Assembly (NCBI GenBank): GCA_000722615.1
Contig: JOKI01000029.1
Span: 6,857 to 51,064 of the forward strand
Source of the DNA: Pseudorhizobium pelagicum
Lineage (GTDB): Bacteria; Pseudomonadota; Alphaproteobacteria; Rhizobiales; Rhizobiaceae
Direction of reading: 5' to 3'
DNA length: 44,208 nt
How positions within the stretch are numbered: the first letter of the stretch is position 1; each line of letters begins with the position of its first letter. Below the pieces are notes generated by a model. The model was not told the origin of the DNA. It saw only the letters and a list, made by a program, of their open reading frames with translations, and did not search any database. Made by a program: the position numbers and the translations under genes. Of this stretch, positions 23,885 through 32,223 are shown piece by piece.

Positions 23885-25300
23885 TTACGCCTTCAAAGCG
23901 ATCACCATCTTTGCTTCAATCGGGAACGCGCGACCAATGAAGTCAGCGAATTTAGGATCCCCGACGTAGGCAATGTTCAGGCGCAGGTGACCCCGGTCGC
24001 CAACGCTGCGGTCGACTTCGAACACCGATCCGGGTGCGAGGAAGATACTTTCCCGCGCCGCACACCGCGTCAGTTCGATGTCATCGACGCCCTCCGGCAG
24101 CGTGATCCAAATGTAGTAGCCGTCGACGTCCTCCAGCCAGGGCTCCAGGCCGAGCCTGCGAAGCGTGCGAACGGCGGTGGATTGGGCCTCCCTGATGCGT
24201 CCGTTCAGCCGCTTCAGGTGATGCCGGTAGTGACCGTCATTCAACACGGTGTGGACGATCCGCTCGACATAGCCGGAGGAATTGACGATGGTCAGCATCT
24301 TCATGTTGACGAGGTTGCCGATGACCTCGGGCGAAGCCGCCACATAGCCAACGCGGAGGCTTGCCGACAGGATCTTGGCGAAGGTGCCAACGTAGATCAC
24401 CCTTCGCAACTGGTCGAGCGCTGCCAGCCGTGGTGCGCTTGCCGGCATGAGGTCTCCGAAGGCATCATCCTCCACCACCATGAAGTCCAGTTGCTCCGCG
24501 ATCCTGAGAACCTCGTGAGCACGGCCAAGCGTGAGCGATCCGCCGGTCGGATTGTGGGCCAGGGATTGCGTGAAGAAAAAGCGTGCGCCGCTCGCCTGCG
24601 CCTTGCGCGCGAGATCTTCCGGGTCCGGTCCCTCTCGACCCCGACGCACGCCGACCATTCGCGTCCCTGCCAGGGTTAGCTTTGCAAACAGCGGATAGTA
24701 TCCGGGACTGTCCGTAAGAACTACGTCGCCGGGACGGAGATACTGGCGGATGATCAGATCGAAGGCATGATTTGCGCCGATCGTCAGAAGGATGTTCTCG
24801 GGCCCTGTGGAGATGGAACGTTCGTTGAGAATGCGCGACAGGGTCTCGCGCAGCGGCATGAACCCTATCGGGCTCTCGTAGGCGTGTTCGAACAGGCCTC
24901 GTTGGCCGCTGGCAATGTTTCGCAAATGACTTTTGAGCACTGAGCCTTCGACCCACTCGGCCGGCGGGCGACCCTCGCCAAGACGTGCAGTGAAGCTATG
25001 TTCCAGCTGCTCCCGCAGCAGGGTCGCAATGTCGACGGCCTCAGCCTGCCGAGCAGTGACGGAATCTTCGGCGCGGCGCCGGATGCCAGTGACAAAATAG
25101 CCGGCCCCCTGCCGCGCTTCCACATAGCCGCGCGCAATCAACCGGTCATAGGCTTCAACCACGGTATTCTTGGACACGCCATAAGCGGTTGCGGCAGCTC
25201 TTAACGAACGCAGTTTTGTCCCCTTGGACAAGACGCCCTCGTCGATCGAAAGCGCAATGCGGGCCGCAATCTGTCTGGTCTTGCTGTCCGCTTCCGGCAT
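23885..25300 (-). CDS. MocR-family regulator (GntR HTH fused to a PLP aminotransferase-like domain)
   Basis: Residues 1-75 are a GntR-type winged helix (KGTKLRSLRAAATAYGVSKN, TVVEAYDRLIARGYVEARQG). The rest is a fold-type I aminotransferase-like sensor: LLTIGANHAFDLIIRQYLRP, HNPTGGSLTLGRAHEVLRIA, and the PLP-binding lysine in YVGTFAKILSASLRVGYVAA. MocR proteins bind PLP and an effector to switch a divergent operon. The ATG at 25300 is chosen over the GTG at 25312 because GGAG sits 6 bases before it. It is divergent from the HMG-CoA reductase operon across about 160 bases, so it is the likely regulator of mevalonate use. Confidence 0.88.
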   Translation of the reverse strand: MPEADSKTRQIAARIALSIDEGVLSKGTKLRSLRAAATAYGVSKNTVVEAYDRLIARGYVEARQGAGYFVTGIRRRAEDSVTARQAEAVDIATLLREQLEHSFTARLGEGRPPAEWVEGSVLKSHLRNIASGQRGLFEHAYESPIGFMPLRETLSRILNERSISTGPENILLTIGANHAFDLIIRQYLRPGDVVLTDSPGYYPLFAKLTLAGTRMVGVRRGREGPDPEDLARKAQASGARFFFTQSLAHNPTGGSLTLGRAHEVLRIAEQLDFMVVEDDAFGDLMPASAPRLAALDQLRRVIYVGTFAKILSASLRVGYVAASPEVIGNLVNMKMLTIVNSSGYVERIVHTVLNDGHYRHHLKRLNGRIREAQSTAVRTLRRLGLEPWLEDVDGYYIWITLPEGVDDIELTRCAARESIFLAPGSVFEVDRSVGDRGHLRLNIAYVGDPKFADFIGRAFPIEAKMVIALKA

Positions 25301-25333
25301 CCTGCTCTCCACTGTTCCGTAAGTTCGAGAGGC

Positions 25334-25380
25334 ACAGTTAATCGTTTATAGCGAGAACTGTACCTTGTCGTGATGGTACA
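25334..25380. promoter_or_regulatory. Repeat cluster in the MocR / mevalonate divergent promoter
   Basis: ACAGTT (25334-25339) is inverted as AACTGT (25356-25361). The latter merges into TGTACC (25359-25364), which is inverted again as GGTACA (25375-25380). Thus three overlapping elements share the core G-T-A-C/A-C-A-G-T. MocR regulators typically use repeated short boxes in such divergent regions. Confidence 0.45.
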
Positions 25381-25457
25381 ATATGGGCGAGGTTGAGGAT
25401 AGTCGGCAAGCATGGACCCCATGCTCTGCCCGCACGAAAATGATAGGGGAGGTTATC

Positions 25458-26759
25458 GTGAAAGCGCAGTCGGGCGTTGCAAACTCGCGTCTGGAAGGTT
25501 TACGCAATCTCACGCCGCAACAGCGCTGGCAGCAGGTTGTCGAGGCGGTCGGCCTCAGCGAGGACGAGGCGGCGCTGTTTGCTAAACCGGGCGCCTTGCC
25601 GGTCGAAACCGCCGACGGAATGATCGAGAATGTGATCGGCACCTTCGAGCTTCCCATGGGTGTTGCCACCAATTTCACGATCAATGGGCGCGACTACATC
25701 ATCCCGATGGCCGTCGAGGAGCCCTCCATCGTCGCTGCCGCCTCGTTCATGGCCCGCATCGTCCGCGGCTGCGGGGGCTTTGAGACGTCGGTCACCGAGC
25801 CGCTGATGCGCGCCCAGGTCCAGGTCGTTGGGCTATCTGATCCCTATGGTGCGCGGCTCAAGCTCCTCTCGGAGCGAAGGAGAATCATCGCCGCCGCCAA
25901 TGCCTGTGACAAGGTCCTGGTGGATCTGGGCGGCGGCTGCCGTGACATCGAAGTCCATGTCTTCCCCGACACGCCCGGCGGCTCCATGGCGGTGATGCAC
26001 CTGATCGTCGACGTGCGTGATGCAATGGGCGCCAATACCGTCAATACAATGGCCGAGCGTGTGGCCCCTCTGGTCGAGGAACTGACGGGTGGAACGGTCA
26101 GGCTGCGCATCCTGTCTAACCTTGCAGACCTTCGCCTTGCGCGGGCACGGATCGCGGTGACGCCGGAGGCCCTTGCCACCTCTGAACTGTCTGGCGAAGA
26201 CATCATCGACCGCATGGTGGCCGCCTATCAGTTCGCCGCCATCGATCCCTACCGTGCCGCAACTCACAACAAGGGCATCATGAACGGTATAGACCCTTTG
26301 ATCGTCGCCACGGGTAACGACTGGCGCGCGATTGAAGCGGGCGCCCACGTCTGGGCGGTGCGCAAGGGGCACTATACCTCGCTCACCACCTGGGAAAAGG
26401 ACAACGCCGGGCGCCTGATCGGCACGCTCGAGCTGCCGATGGCCGTCGGTATCGTCGGCGGCGCGACGAAGACGCATCCGCTGGCAAAGCTTTCATTGAA
26501 GATCCTCAACATCAGCTCGGCCGCTGAACTGGCGCAGCTGTGCGTCGCCCTTGGGTTGGCTCAGAATATGGCCGCGATCAGGGCGCTTGCGACCGAAGGC
26601 ATCCAGCGCGGACACATGGCCCTGCACGCCCGCAACATCGCCATCATTGCCGGAGCCACTGGTGCGGAGATCGAGGCGGTGGCCAAAGAACTTGCAGCTG
26701 CACACGATGTCCGCGTAGAGCGGGCACGCGATCTGCTGGCGGTGCTGCGCACGTCCTAA
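25458..26759 (+). CDS. mvaA: Degradative (class II) hydroxymethylglutaryl-CoA reductase
   Basis: A 433-aa class II HMG-CoA reductase, which runs mevalonate + CoA + 2 NAD(P)+ to HMG-CoA in catabolism. Seen motifs: [20 protein letters not shown] (catalytic Glu in ENVIG), [24 protein letters not shown] (M-G-x-N-x-x-N cofactor region), [20 protein letters not shown] (catalytic Lys in HNKGIMNGI and Asp in IDP), [20 protein letters not shown], and the flexible tail with catalytic His in [13 protein letters not shown]. The GTG at 25458 has GGGGAGG 5-6 bases upstream and gives the family N-terminus. It is the first gene of a catabolic operon with a TRAP transporter and HMG-CoA lyase. Confidence 0.93.
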   Translation: MKAQSGVANSRLEGLRNLTPQQRWQQVVEAVGLSEDEAALFAKPGALPVETADGMIENVIGTFELPMGVATNFTINGRDYIIPMAVEEPSIVAAASFMARIVRGCGGFETSVTEPLMRAQVQVVGLSDPYGARLKLLSERRRIIAAANACDKVLVDLGGGCRDIEVHVFPDTPGGSMAVMHLIVDVRDAMGANTVNTMAERVAPLVEELTGGTVRLRILSNLADLRLARARIAVTPEALATSELSGEDIIDRMVAAYQFAAIDPYRAATHNKGIMNGIDPLIVATGNDWRAIEAGAHVWAVRKGHYTSLTTWEKDNAGRLIGTLELPMAVGIVGGATKTHPLAKLSLKILNISSAAELAQLCVALGLAQNMAAIRALATEGIQRGHMALHARNIAIIAGATGAEIEAVAKELAAAHDVRVERARDLLAVLRTS

Positions 26760-26865
26760 GCGGAGCGGAGCCCCTGTGCACGGGCTGCGAGAGGTCTGGC
26801 CGGAAGCACCGGCAAGAGGAGGCTTGCCCTCAGGGGCAAGACAGGAAATTCCAAGGGAGGAAGAC

Positions 26866-27918
26866 ATGACCAACATGAACCTATCACGCCGTTCGCTGCT
26901 GCAGTTGACCGCAGCCGGTTTCGCCGCCGCAGGCGCAACCAGGCTGGCAACTCCAGCCATTGCTCAGAATGCCAAGGTCTCCTGGCGCATGCAGTCGCTG
27001 TGGGACGGCGGCACCACGCCACAGAAGTACGAAGAGCTCTTCGTCCAGAAGGTGGCTGAAAAGACCGGCGGCGAATTCGAGCTGAAACTCTTCTCGGCCG
27101 GGCAGATTGTGCCCCCGGCGCAGTCCTTCGATGCGGTGCGCGGGGGCGCGTTCCAGCTGATGAAGACCTTCGACGGCTATACCGCTGGCAAGATCGCAGC
27201 CCATGCCTTCACCAGCACTATTCCCTTCGGATACAAGAAATCCGAAGACTATGGCGCCTGGTTTTACGAGCTGGGCGGTCTGGACATGGCGCGCGAATCC
27301 TATGCGCCGGCGGGTCTTCACTACATCGCACCGACCATCTACGACCAGGAGCCGATCCATTCCACGGTGGAGATCAGGACGATCGCCGACCTTAGCGGCA
27401 AGAAAGGCCGCTTTACCGGGCTTGGATCGACCGTAATGGGTGCCTTCGGCGTTGCCGTCACCCCGCTTCCGACGGCCGAAGTCTACTCTGCGCTCGACAG
27501 AGGCCTTATCGATATTGCCGACCGTGGTGATCTGCAGGCAAACCTCGACGCGGGCCTGGCAGAAGTTGCCAAGTTCATTATCCTGCCGGGGGTACACCAG
27601 CCGACCACTGCGACCTCCTATGTCGCGAACACAGCTGCGTTCGACGGCCTGCCAGACGACTTCAAGGCGGCGTTGGCCGACGCGGCCAAGGAAATCTCCG
27701 ACGAATACCAGGCCAACAAGACCAAGACGGATGCGAGTGCGCTGGTCGCCTTCAAGGAGAGTGGCGTCACCGTGATCGAGCTGGACGAGGCCGATGTGAC
27801 CGCAAGCCGCTCGAAGGCCGTGGAAGCATGGCGCACGGCCGCCAAGAGCGACCCGCTTGCCAACAAGATCCTGGACAGCCAGATCGCTCAGATGAAAGAG
27901 CTCGGGCTCCTGACCTAG
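26866..27918 (+). CDS. TRAP transporter solute-binding protein (DctP type), probably for mevalonate
   Basis: A 350-aa protein starting with a twin-arginine signal (NLSRRSLLQLTAAGFAAAGA, cleaved near PAIA-QN), then the DctP fold: SWRMQSLWDGGTTPQKYEEL, ADLSGKKGRFTGLGSTVMGA (the conserved R-x-x-G-x-x-x-x substrate-carboxylate region), and GDLQANLDAGLAEVAKFIIL. GGGAGG lies 6 bases before the ATG. DctP proteins bind organic acids in the periplasm; the carboxylate of mevalonate fits. A strong hairpin follows its stop. It lies between the reductase gene and the membrane subunits. Confidence 0.88.
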   Translation: MTNMNLSRRSLLQLTAAGFAAAGATRLATPAIAQNAKVSWRMQSLWDGGTTPQKYEELFVQKVAEKTGGEFELKLFSAGQIVPPAQSFDAVRGGAFQLMKTFDGYTAGKIAAHAFTSTIPFGYKKSEDYGAWFYELGGLDMARESYAPAGLHYIAPTIYDQEPIHSTVEIRTIADLSGKKGRFTGLGSTVMGAFGVAVTPLPTAEVYSALDRGLIDIADRGDLQANLDAGLAEVAKFIILPGVHQPTTATSYVANTAAFDGLPDDFKAALADAAKEISDEYQANKTKTDASALVAFKESGVTVIELDEADVTASRSKAVEAWRTAAKSDPLANKILDSQIAQMKELGLLT

Positions 27919-27925
27919 CGCCCTT

Positions 27926-27951
27926 GAGACGCGCCGCCTGCGGCGCGTCTC
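27926..27951 (+). promoter_or_regulatory. Intercistronic hairpin after the TRAP binding-protein gene
   Basis: GAGACGCGCCGC (27926-27937) and GCGGCGCGTCTC (27940-27951) are perfect 12-bp arms with a 2-base spacer, beginning 8 bases past the stop. No T-run follows, so transcription can continue into the membrane-subunit genes. It probably raises binding-protein yield by message protection. Confidence 0.75.
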
Positions 27952-27977
27952 GTCCCTTCTCCAGCGATCGAGACGAC

Positions 27978-28514
27978 ATGCCCATACCGGTCAAAATCCT
28001 CTACGAGGCGGTCACCGCGCTCAACAGATCCATTTTCCTCATGGCAAGCCTTTTGATGTTCGTCATCGTGCCGGTCATGCTTTTTGCGGTGGTTTCTCGC
28101 TATGTTTTCAACTCGCCCTCATCCTGGGCGATGGAGCTGGCGACACTGGTATTTGGGCCCTATTTCCTGCTGGCCGGGCCACATCTGCTCCATGAACGCG
28201 GTCATGTCAGTCTCGATCTCGTTCAGCATGCGGTTGGCCCGAAGGTGCGCCGCATCCTGGAGATTATCAACTATCCGATCATCATCGCCTTCTGCGTCAT
28301 TTTGCTGTTTTACGCGGTCCCGTTCGCACGGCAGGCCCTAGAATATGGTGAGACCTCCTACTCCTCCTGGAACCCGCCCATCTGGCCGATCAAGCTCTTC
28401 GTGCCGTTGGCGCTGGTTCTGCTTGGGCTGCAGGCCACGGTTGAATGGCTGCGGCTGATTTTCGATCCGTGCGCGCTGACCGAGGATCACCCCGATCATG
28501 GGATCGCCAGCTGA
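27978..28514 (+). CDS. TRAP transporter small membrane subunit (DctQ type)
   Basis: A 178-aa protein with four hydrophobic segments (SIFLMASLLMFVIVPVMLFA; MELATLVFGPYFLLAGPHLL; IINYPIIIAFCVILLFYAVP; IKLFVPLALVLLGLQATVEW), the normal DctQ topology. The conserved W-A-x-E-L-A and H-x-x-V-D/L motifs are seen as SWAMELATLV and RGHVSLDLV. The stop overlaps the start of the DctM gene (TGATG). It joins DctM to form the sodium-coupled carrier. Confidence 0.88.
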   Translation: MPIPVKILYEAVTALNRSIFLMASLLMFVIVPVMLFAVVSRYVFNSPSSWAMELATLVFGPYFLLAGPHLLHERGHVSLDLVQHAVGPKVRRILEIINYPIIIAFCVILLFYAVPFARQALEYGETSYSSWNPPIWPIKLFVPLALVLLGLQATVEWLRLIFDPCALTEDHPDHGIAS

Positions 28515-29824
28515 TGTCGCCGACCGAAATCCTCATCATCATGTTCGGGGGGCTCAGCCTCTTCCTGCTGGCGGGTCTGCCCGTCGCCTTCGTCCTGGGC
28601 GGTCTGTCGGTGCTGTTCACCGTCGTCTTCTGGGATTCCAGCGCCTTGGTCGTGCTGGTCCTGCAGATGTTCGACACCATGCATTCCGAGGCATTGCTGG
28701 GTATCCCGCTCTACATCTTCATGGCCATGCTGCTGCAGCGATCGGATATCATCCGCGACCTCTACAACGCCATGGAGCTGTGGTTTGGTCGGGTGCGCGG
28801 TGGGCTTGCGATAGGAACCGTGGTGATCTGCCTTGTCATGGCTGCCATGACTGGTGTCGTGGGCGCCGCCGTCACCGCTATGGGCATTCTGGCGCTACCG
28901 GAAATGCTCAAGCGGGGCTATGATCCGCGCCTCGCGACGGGCACGATCTGTGCCTCTGGAACGCTCGGCATCCTGATCCCCCCGTCGGTGCTGACGATCG
29001 TCTACTCGGTGACAGCCCAGGTCTCTATCGGCAAAATGCTCATCGCCGGCATCGTCCCCGGTCTTCTGCTCGGCCTCCTCTATATCGGCTATATCCTGGT
29101 CATCGGCTATCTGCGGCCCGAGATGATCCCGGACCGCGAGGATATCCGCCCGTCGAGCTGGGGTCAGAAGTTCGCTGCGCTGAAGACACTCATCCTCCCG
29201 TCGATGATTATCATCATGGTGCTCGGCTCGATCTTCTTTGGTGTCGCGACCCCTACAGAGGCGGCCGCTGTCGGGGTGCTGGGCGCGGCTATTGCGGCAC
29301 TGCTGCGCGGCAACCTGAACCGGGGCATGCTCTACGACTGTGCGGTCGGTACCCTCAAGACGACTGGCATGATCTTGTGGATCACGCTGGGAGCCAAGGC
29401 CTATGTGGCAATCTTCACGGGTCTTGGCGGTGCAGACACATTGTTTCAGCTGCTCGAGGGACTGGACGCCAACCCTTACGTTGTCCTGGCCCTGATGATG
29501 CTGATCCTGATCTTTCTGGGAACCGTGCTCGATGAGATCGGCATCATTTTGCTCACCGTGCCGGTCTTCCTGCCGGTGGTCCAATTCTACGGCTTCGACC
29601 AGATCTGGTTTGGTGTCCTCTTCGCGCTGACCATTCAGATGGGCTATATCAGCCCGCCCTTCGGTTACACTCTATTCTACATCAAGGGGACACTGCCCAA
29701 GGACATCAGCATGGGAACAGTCTATCGCGGCATCCTGCCGTTCTTCCTGCTGCAGATCGCTGGCCTGCTTGTGTGCGTCGCCCTGCCGGATCTGATCACT
29801 TGGCTGCCGGAGCTCATGCGGTGA
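28514..29824 (+). CDS. TRAP transporter large membrane subunit (DctM type)
   Basis: A 436-aa protein of about 12 transmembrane helices: SLFLLAGLPVAFVLGGLSVL, LLGIPLYIFMAMLLQRSDII, GVVGAAVTAMGILALPEMLK, ATGTICASGTLGILIPPSVL (the conserved G-T-L-G-x-L-I-P-P-S motif), FFGVATPTEAAAVGVLGAAI, and GYISPPFGYTLFYIKG near the end. It is the ion-coupled transport channel. The ATG overlaps the DctQ stop and its own stop overlaps the lyase GTG by 4 bases, so the operon is tightly coupled. Confidence 0.92.
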   Translation: MSPTEILIIMFGGLSLFLLAGLPVAFVLGGLSVLFTVVFWDSSALVVLVLQMFDTMHSEALLGIPLYIFMAMLLQRSDIIRDLYNAMELWFGRVRGGLAIGTVVICLVMAAMTGVVGAAVTAMGILALPEMLKRGYDPRLATGTICASGTLGILIPPSVLTIVYSVTAQVSIGKMLIAGIVPGLLLGLLYIGYILVIGYLRPEMIPDREDIRPSSWGQKFAALKTLILPSMIIIMVLGSIFFGVATPTEAAAVGVLGAAIAALLRGNLNRGMLYDCAVGTLKTTGMILWITLGAKAYVAIFTGLGGADTLFQLLEGLDANPYVVLALMMLILIFLGTVLDEIGIILLTVPVFLPVVQFYGFDQIWFGVLFALTIQMGYISPPFGYTLFYIKGTLPKDISMGTVYRGILPFFLLQIAGLLVCVALPDLITWLPELMR

Positions 29825-30726
29825 GCGCGTCTGGATCGGACAATCTGAAGGTCACGATCGTCGAAGTCGGTCCCCGCGACGGCCTGCAGAACGAAACGGG
29901 TTTCGTCGACACGAGGTCCAAGATCGCCCTTATCGACATGTTGAGCGGATGCGGTTTCAAGCGCATTGAGGCGACCAGCTTTGTCTCGTCGCGGTGGGTA
30001 CCGCAAATGGCGGATGCCGCCGAGGTCATGGCTGGCATAGAACGCCGCGCTGGAGTGATCTATTCAGTTCTGGCACCCAATCTGAAGGGATGCGAAGCGG
30101 CCATTGCTGCGCGTGCAGATGAGGTGGCAGTCTTCGCTTCTGCCTCCGAAAGCTTCAGTAGGAAAAACATCAACTGCAGCATAGCAGAAAGCCTGCTGCG
30201 GTTTCGGCCGGTCGTCGAAGCGGCCAAGGCAGCACGGATCCCGATAAGAGGCTATGTCTCCTGTGTGGTGGAATGTCCCTACGAGGGACCTGTCGTACCG
30301 GATGCCGTGGCGCGTATCGCCGCTGAGCTGCAGGCGCTGGGCTGCCATGAAGTTAGCCTGGGCGATACGATTGGGCAGGGACGACCCGAGACGACGGCCG
30401 CCATGCTGGATGCCGTGCTGTCGGCAGTTCCGGCCGATCGGCTTGCAGGTCACTTTCACGACACCAATGGCCGCGCACTCGACAACATCAAGGTGAGCCT
30501 CGAAAGGGGCCTCCGCGTCTTTGACAGCGCCATTGCCGGGCTTGGAGGCTGTCCCTATGCGCCAGGTGCAGAGGGAAATGTCGATACTGTCAAGGTCAAC
30601 TCCCTTTTGCGTCAGCTGGGCTATGAGACAGGCCTGGATGACGGTGGTCTTAGCGCGGCAGCTTCGTTCGCGCGGGCGCTGAAGCGATCGGCAGTGCGGC
30701 CACAAAGCCTGCCGGAAACGACGTGA
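29821..30726 (+). CDS. mvaB: Hydroxymethylglutaryl-CoA lyase
   Basis: A 301-aa TIM-barrel enzyme of the HMGL-like/DRE family, splitting HMG-CoA into acetoacetate and acetyl-CoA. Motifs: VTIVEVGPRDGLQNE (metal and substrate Arg-Asp), EATSFVSSRWVPQMAD, CVVECPYEG, EVSLGDTIGQGRPE, AGHFHDTNGRALDNI (metal-binding His-x-His), and the active-site loop GLGGCPYAPGAEGNV with the catalytic Cys. The GTG at 29821 overlaps the DctM stop by 4 bases. It completes the pathway mevalonate to HMG-CoA to acetyl-CoA plus acetoacetate begun by mvaA. Confidence 0.93.
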   Translation: MSASGSDNLKVTIVEVGPRDGLQNETGFVDTRSKIALIDMLSGCGFKRIEATSFVSSRWVPQMADAAEVMAGIERRAGVIYSVLAPNLKGCEAAIAARADEVAVFASASESFSRKNINCSIAESLLRFRPVVEAAKAARIPIRGYVSCVVECPYEGPVVPDAVARIAAELQALGCHEVSLGDTIGQGRPETTAAMLDAVLSAVPADRLAGHFHDTNGRALDNIKVSLERGLRVFDSAIAGLGGCPYAPGAEGNVDTVKVNSLLRQLGYETGLDDGGLSAAASFARALKRSAVRPQSLPETT

Positions 30727-31312
30727 ATTCGCGACGTCTGTGGCGGTCACTGTCAACGGCCAAACTCCAATGCGCGCGCCCAACTGCGCGCCCGTTAAGC
30801 CGAGGGCATCGCGTAGCGCTCGGATCCAGCCCTTCGGCGGCGCGCCAACCGCGCAATTGGCCGGAGCGCCCGGAGTCTTTCGTCAGGCCGCCCCGTGCCC
30901 CCGTCCGAGTATCACTTTTTATTCTCCACCCTATGAATTGATATTCAACTGAGCTTGATCAGCCTACAGGCTGATCCTCCATCGAGGAAACCAGCCTGTA
31001 GGCTGACGGGGCGCGTCCAGGTGTTATTGGCTGCGAGGGGTACGTGTCGCTCTGATCGACGTCTACCGTTCCGGGAACGCCCTTCCTCGGCCAGGGTGAC
31101 AGATTCGATCATCATCTCGTATGGAGGGCGAGCATCCTCCGCTCAGGTAAAGAGGCCGGGTTTTCGAACCAGAGGCCTTCGCAGCCGGGATTTGCAGGCG
31201 GACGCGATCAGCAACAAAGGCTGACATTCGCTTCTGAGTTATCTTCGACCGATAGCTCTCGCCATTTAAGGGTTATCGTTTCGTATCGGTTCAAGAGCAA
31301 AGCAGGGCTGCC
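30727..31312. other. Intergenic stretch of about 590 bases with a large hairpin
   Basis: No frame here looks like a gene. The notable structure is the nested inverted repeat at 30959-31006, listed separately. AT-rich DNA just before it (30915-30950) could be a promoter. Confidence 0.45.
30959..31006. repeat. 48-nt nested inverted repeat whose arms are themselves palindromic
   Basis: TCAGCCTACAGGCTG (30959-30973) and CAGCCTGTAGGCTGA (30992-31006) pair perfectly over 15 bp. Inside, TCCTC (30975-30979) and GAGGA (30984-30988) add 5 bp around loop CATC. Each long arm also contains its own imperfect palindrome (AGCCT-AC-AGGCT), so the RNA could fold as one long stem or two small ones. No T-run follows. 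It may be a mobile palindromic element or a structured leader or tail. Confidence 0.65.
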
Positions 31313-31744
31313 TCAGCCGTGGCCGATGCGAAGCGGATTGATGATTTCGATGCCGTAGAAGTCTTTCTCATTATCGGTGACGACAATGCACCCGTTCGCT
31401 TGGGCTGTGGCCGCTATGATCATATCGAGACCGCTGCGCGGGCGTCCGTTTGCTTTTCCCTCTGCCATCAATTGTGCCCATATGAGCGCCGCCGTTTCAT
31501 CAAAGGCTAGAACACGACTGGCAAAAAGAGGCTGTGGCCCATCTTCACCGACGAACCAGCTCTCAAGAGACGTTCGCTTCTTGCCAGCGGGTTTCTCCAA
31601 GATTCCCCTGCGAATCTCAGCCACAGTGAGGGATGCGATAAAAAGATCTTCATCAGTCTGATTGACCATCCATGTCATCAAAGCCGTCGATGGCTCTGGC
31701 TTGGTGACGTTGCTCAGGATGTTAGTATCGAGAAGGTAGCGCAT
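31313..31744 (-). CDS. PIN-domain toxin (VapC/FitB type)
   Basis: A 143-aa PIN-domain ribonuclease. Acidic active-site residues are visible: MRYLLDTNILSN (first Asp), FIASLTVAEIRRGI (Glu), and RPRSGLDMIIAATAQANGCI with VVTDNEKDF (third and fourth Asp). This layout matches FitB. It cleaves RNA when freed from its antitoxin. Its ATG overlaps the antitoxin stop by one base (TAATG). All catalytic residues are present. Confidence 0.9.
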   Translation of the reverse strand: MRYLLDTNILSNVTKPEPSTALMTWMVNQTDEDLFIASLTVAEIRRGILEKPAGKKRTSLESWFVGEDGPQPLFASRVLAFDETAALIWAQLMAEGKANGRPRSGLDMIIAATAQANGCIVVTDNEKDFYGIEIINPLRIGHG

Positions 31745-32043
31745 TAAAAGTGGATCTCACGACCTTCTTCCCGCTGACGTGTGACTTCGATGTCCGCGCC
31801 AACGAGTGGTGAGCGACGAAGTGCTGCGAGAATTCCACCTTTTTTAGGTGGTTCACCATTGATCGTATCATTCACCGCCGCGCGTAATCTGACCGATTCA
31901 GGGCTATCTTCCGCCAAACGGCGTGCTATCAGCCTGATAAGGTCGCGATCGGCATCGCGGCCAAGCACCTCGAAACGGGCGAGTCCACGGTCACTCAAGC
32001 GGGCTCTGTAGTTTTGGATTGCGCGGGTCTGGGAGCTAGACAT
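31744..32043 (-). CDS. Antitoxin partner of the PIN toxin
   Basis: A 99-aa protein. QTRAIQNYRARLSDRGLARF and EVLGRDADRDLIRLIARRLA look like a ribbon-helix-helix DNA-binding start, of the rhizobial FitA/VapB-like kind that accompanies such PIN toxins. The C-terminal half (GILAALRRSPLVGADIEVTR) is the expected toxin-wrapping tail. It precedes and overlaps the toxin gene, the usual order. Autoregulation is likely via the small inverted repeat just upstream. Confidence 0.82.
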   Translation of the reverse strand: MSSSQTRAIQNYRARLSDRGLARFEVLGRDADRDLIRLIARRLAEDSPESVRLRAAVNDTINGEPPKKGGILAALRRSPLVGADIEVTRQREEGREIHF

Positions 32044-32061
32044 TGTGCCCTCCTAGCTATT

Positions 32062-32079
32062 TCCGGTAATATAGCCGGA
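32062..32079. promoter_or_regulatory. Small inverted repeat in the antitoxin promoter
   Basis: TCCGG-TAATATAG-CCGGA lies 19-36 bases upstream of the antitoxin ATG. It is symmetrical around an AT-rich centre that could hold the -10 element, as expected for autorepression. The call is tentative. Confidence 0.35.
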
Positions 32080-32223
32080 TGCTTGGATCTACAAGCCCGG
32101 CTCCTATACGGATCCTGTTCTCAGGAGATGGTGTGGCCACCGTCGAGCGGGATGATCGCCCGGCCATGGAGCCGGGGTGGACGCGATTGCAGTTACCCGC
32201 ACGCAGTGCGGGGCATGGGCGAT

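Noticed and set aside
31141..31170. TTTTCGAACC-like stretch resembling a tRNA T-loop
   Set aside because: No acceptor stem, anticodon arm or 3' partner could be found around it, so it is not a tRNA.
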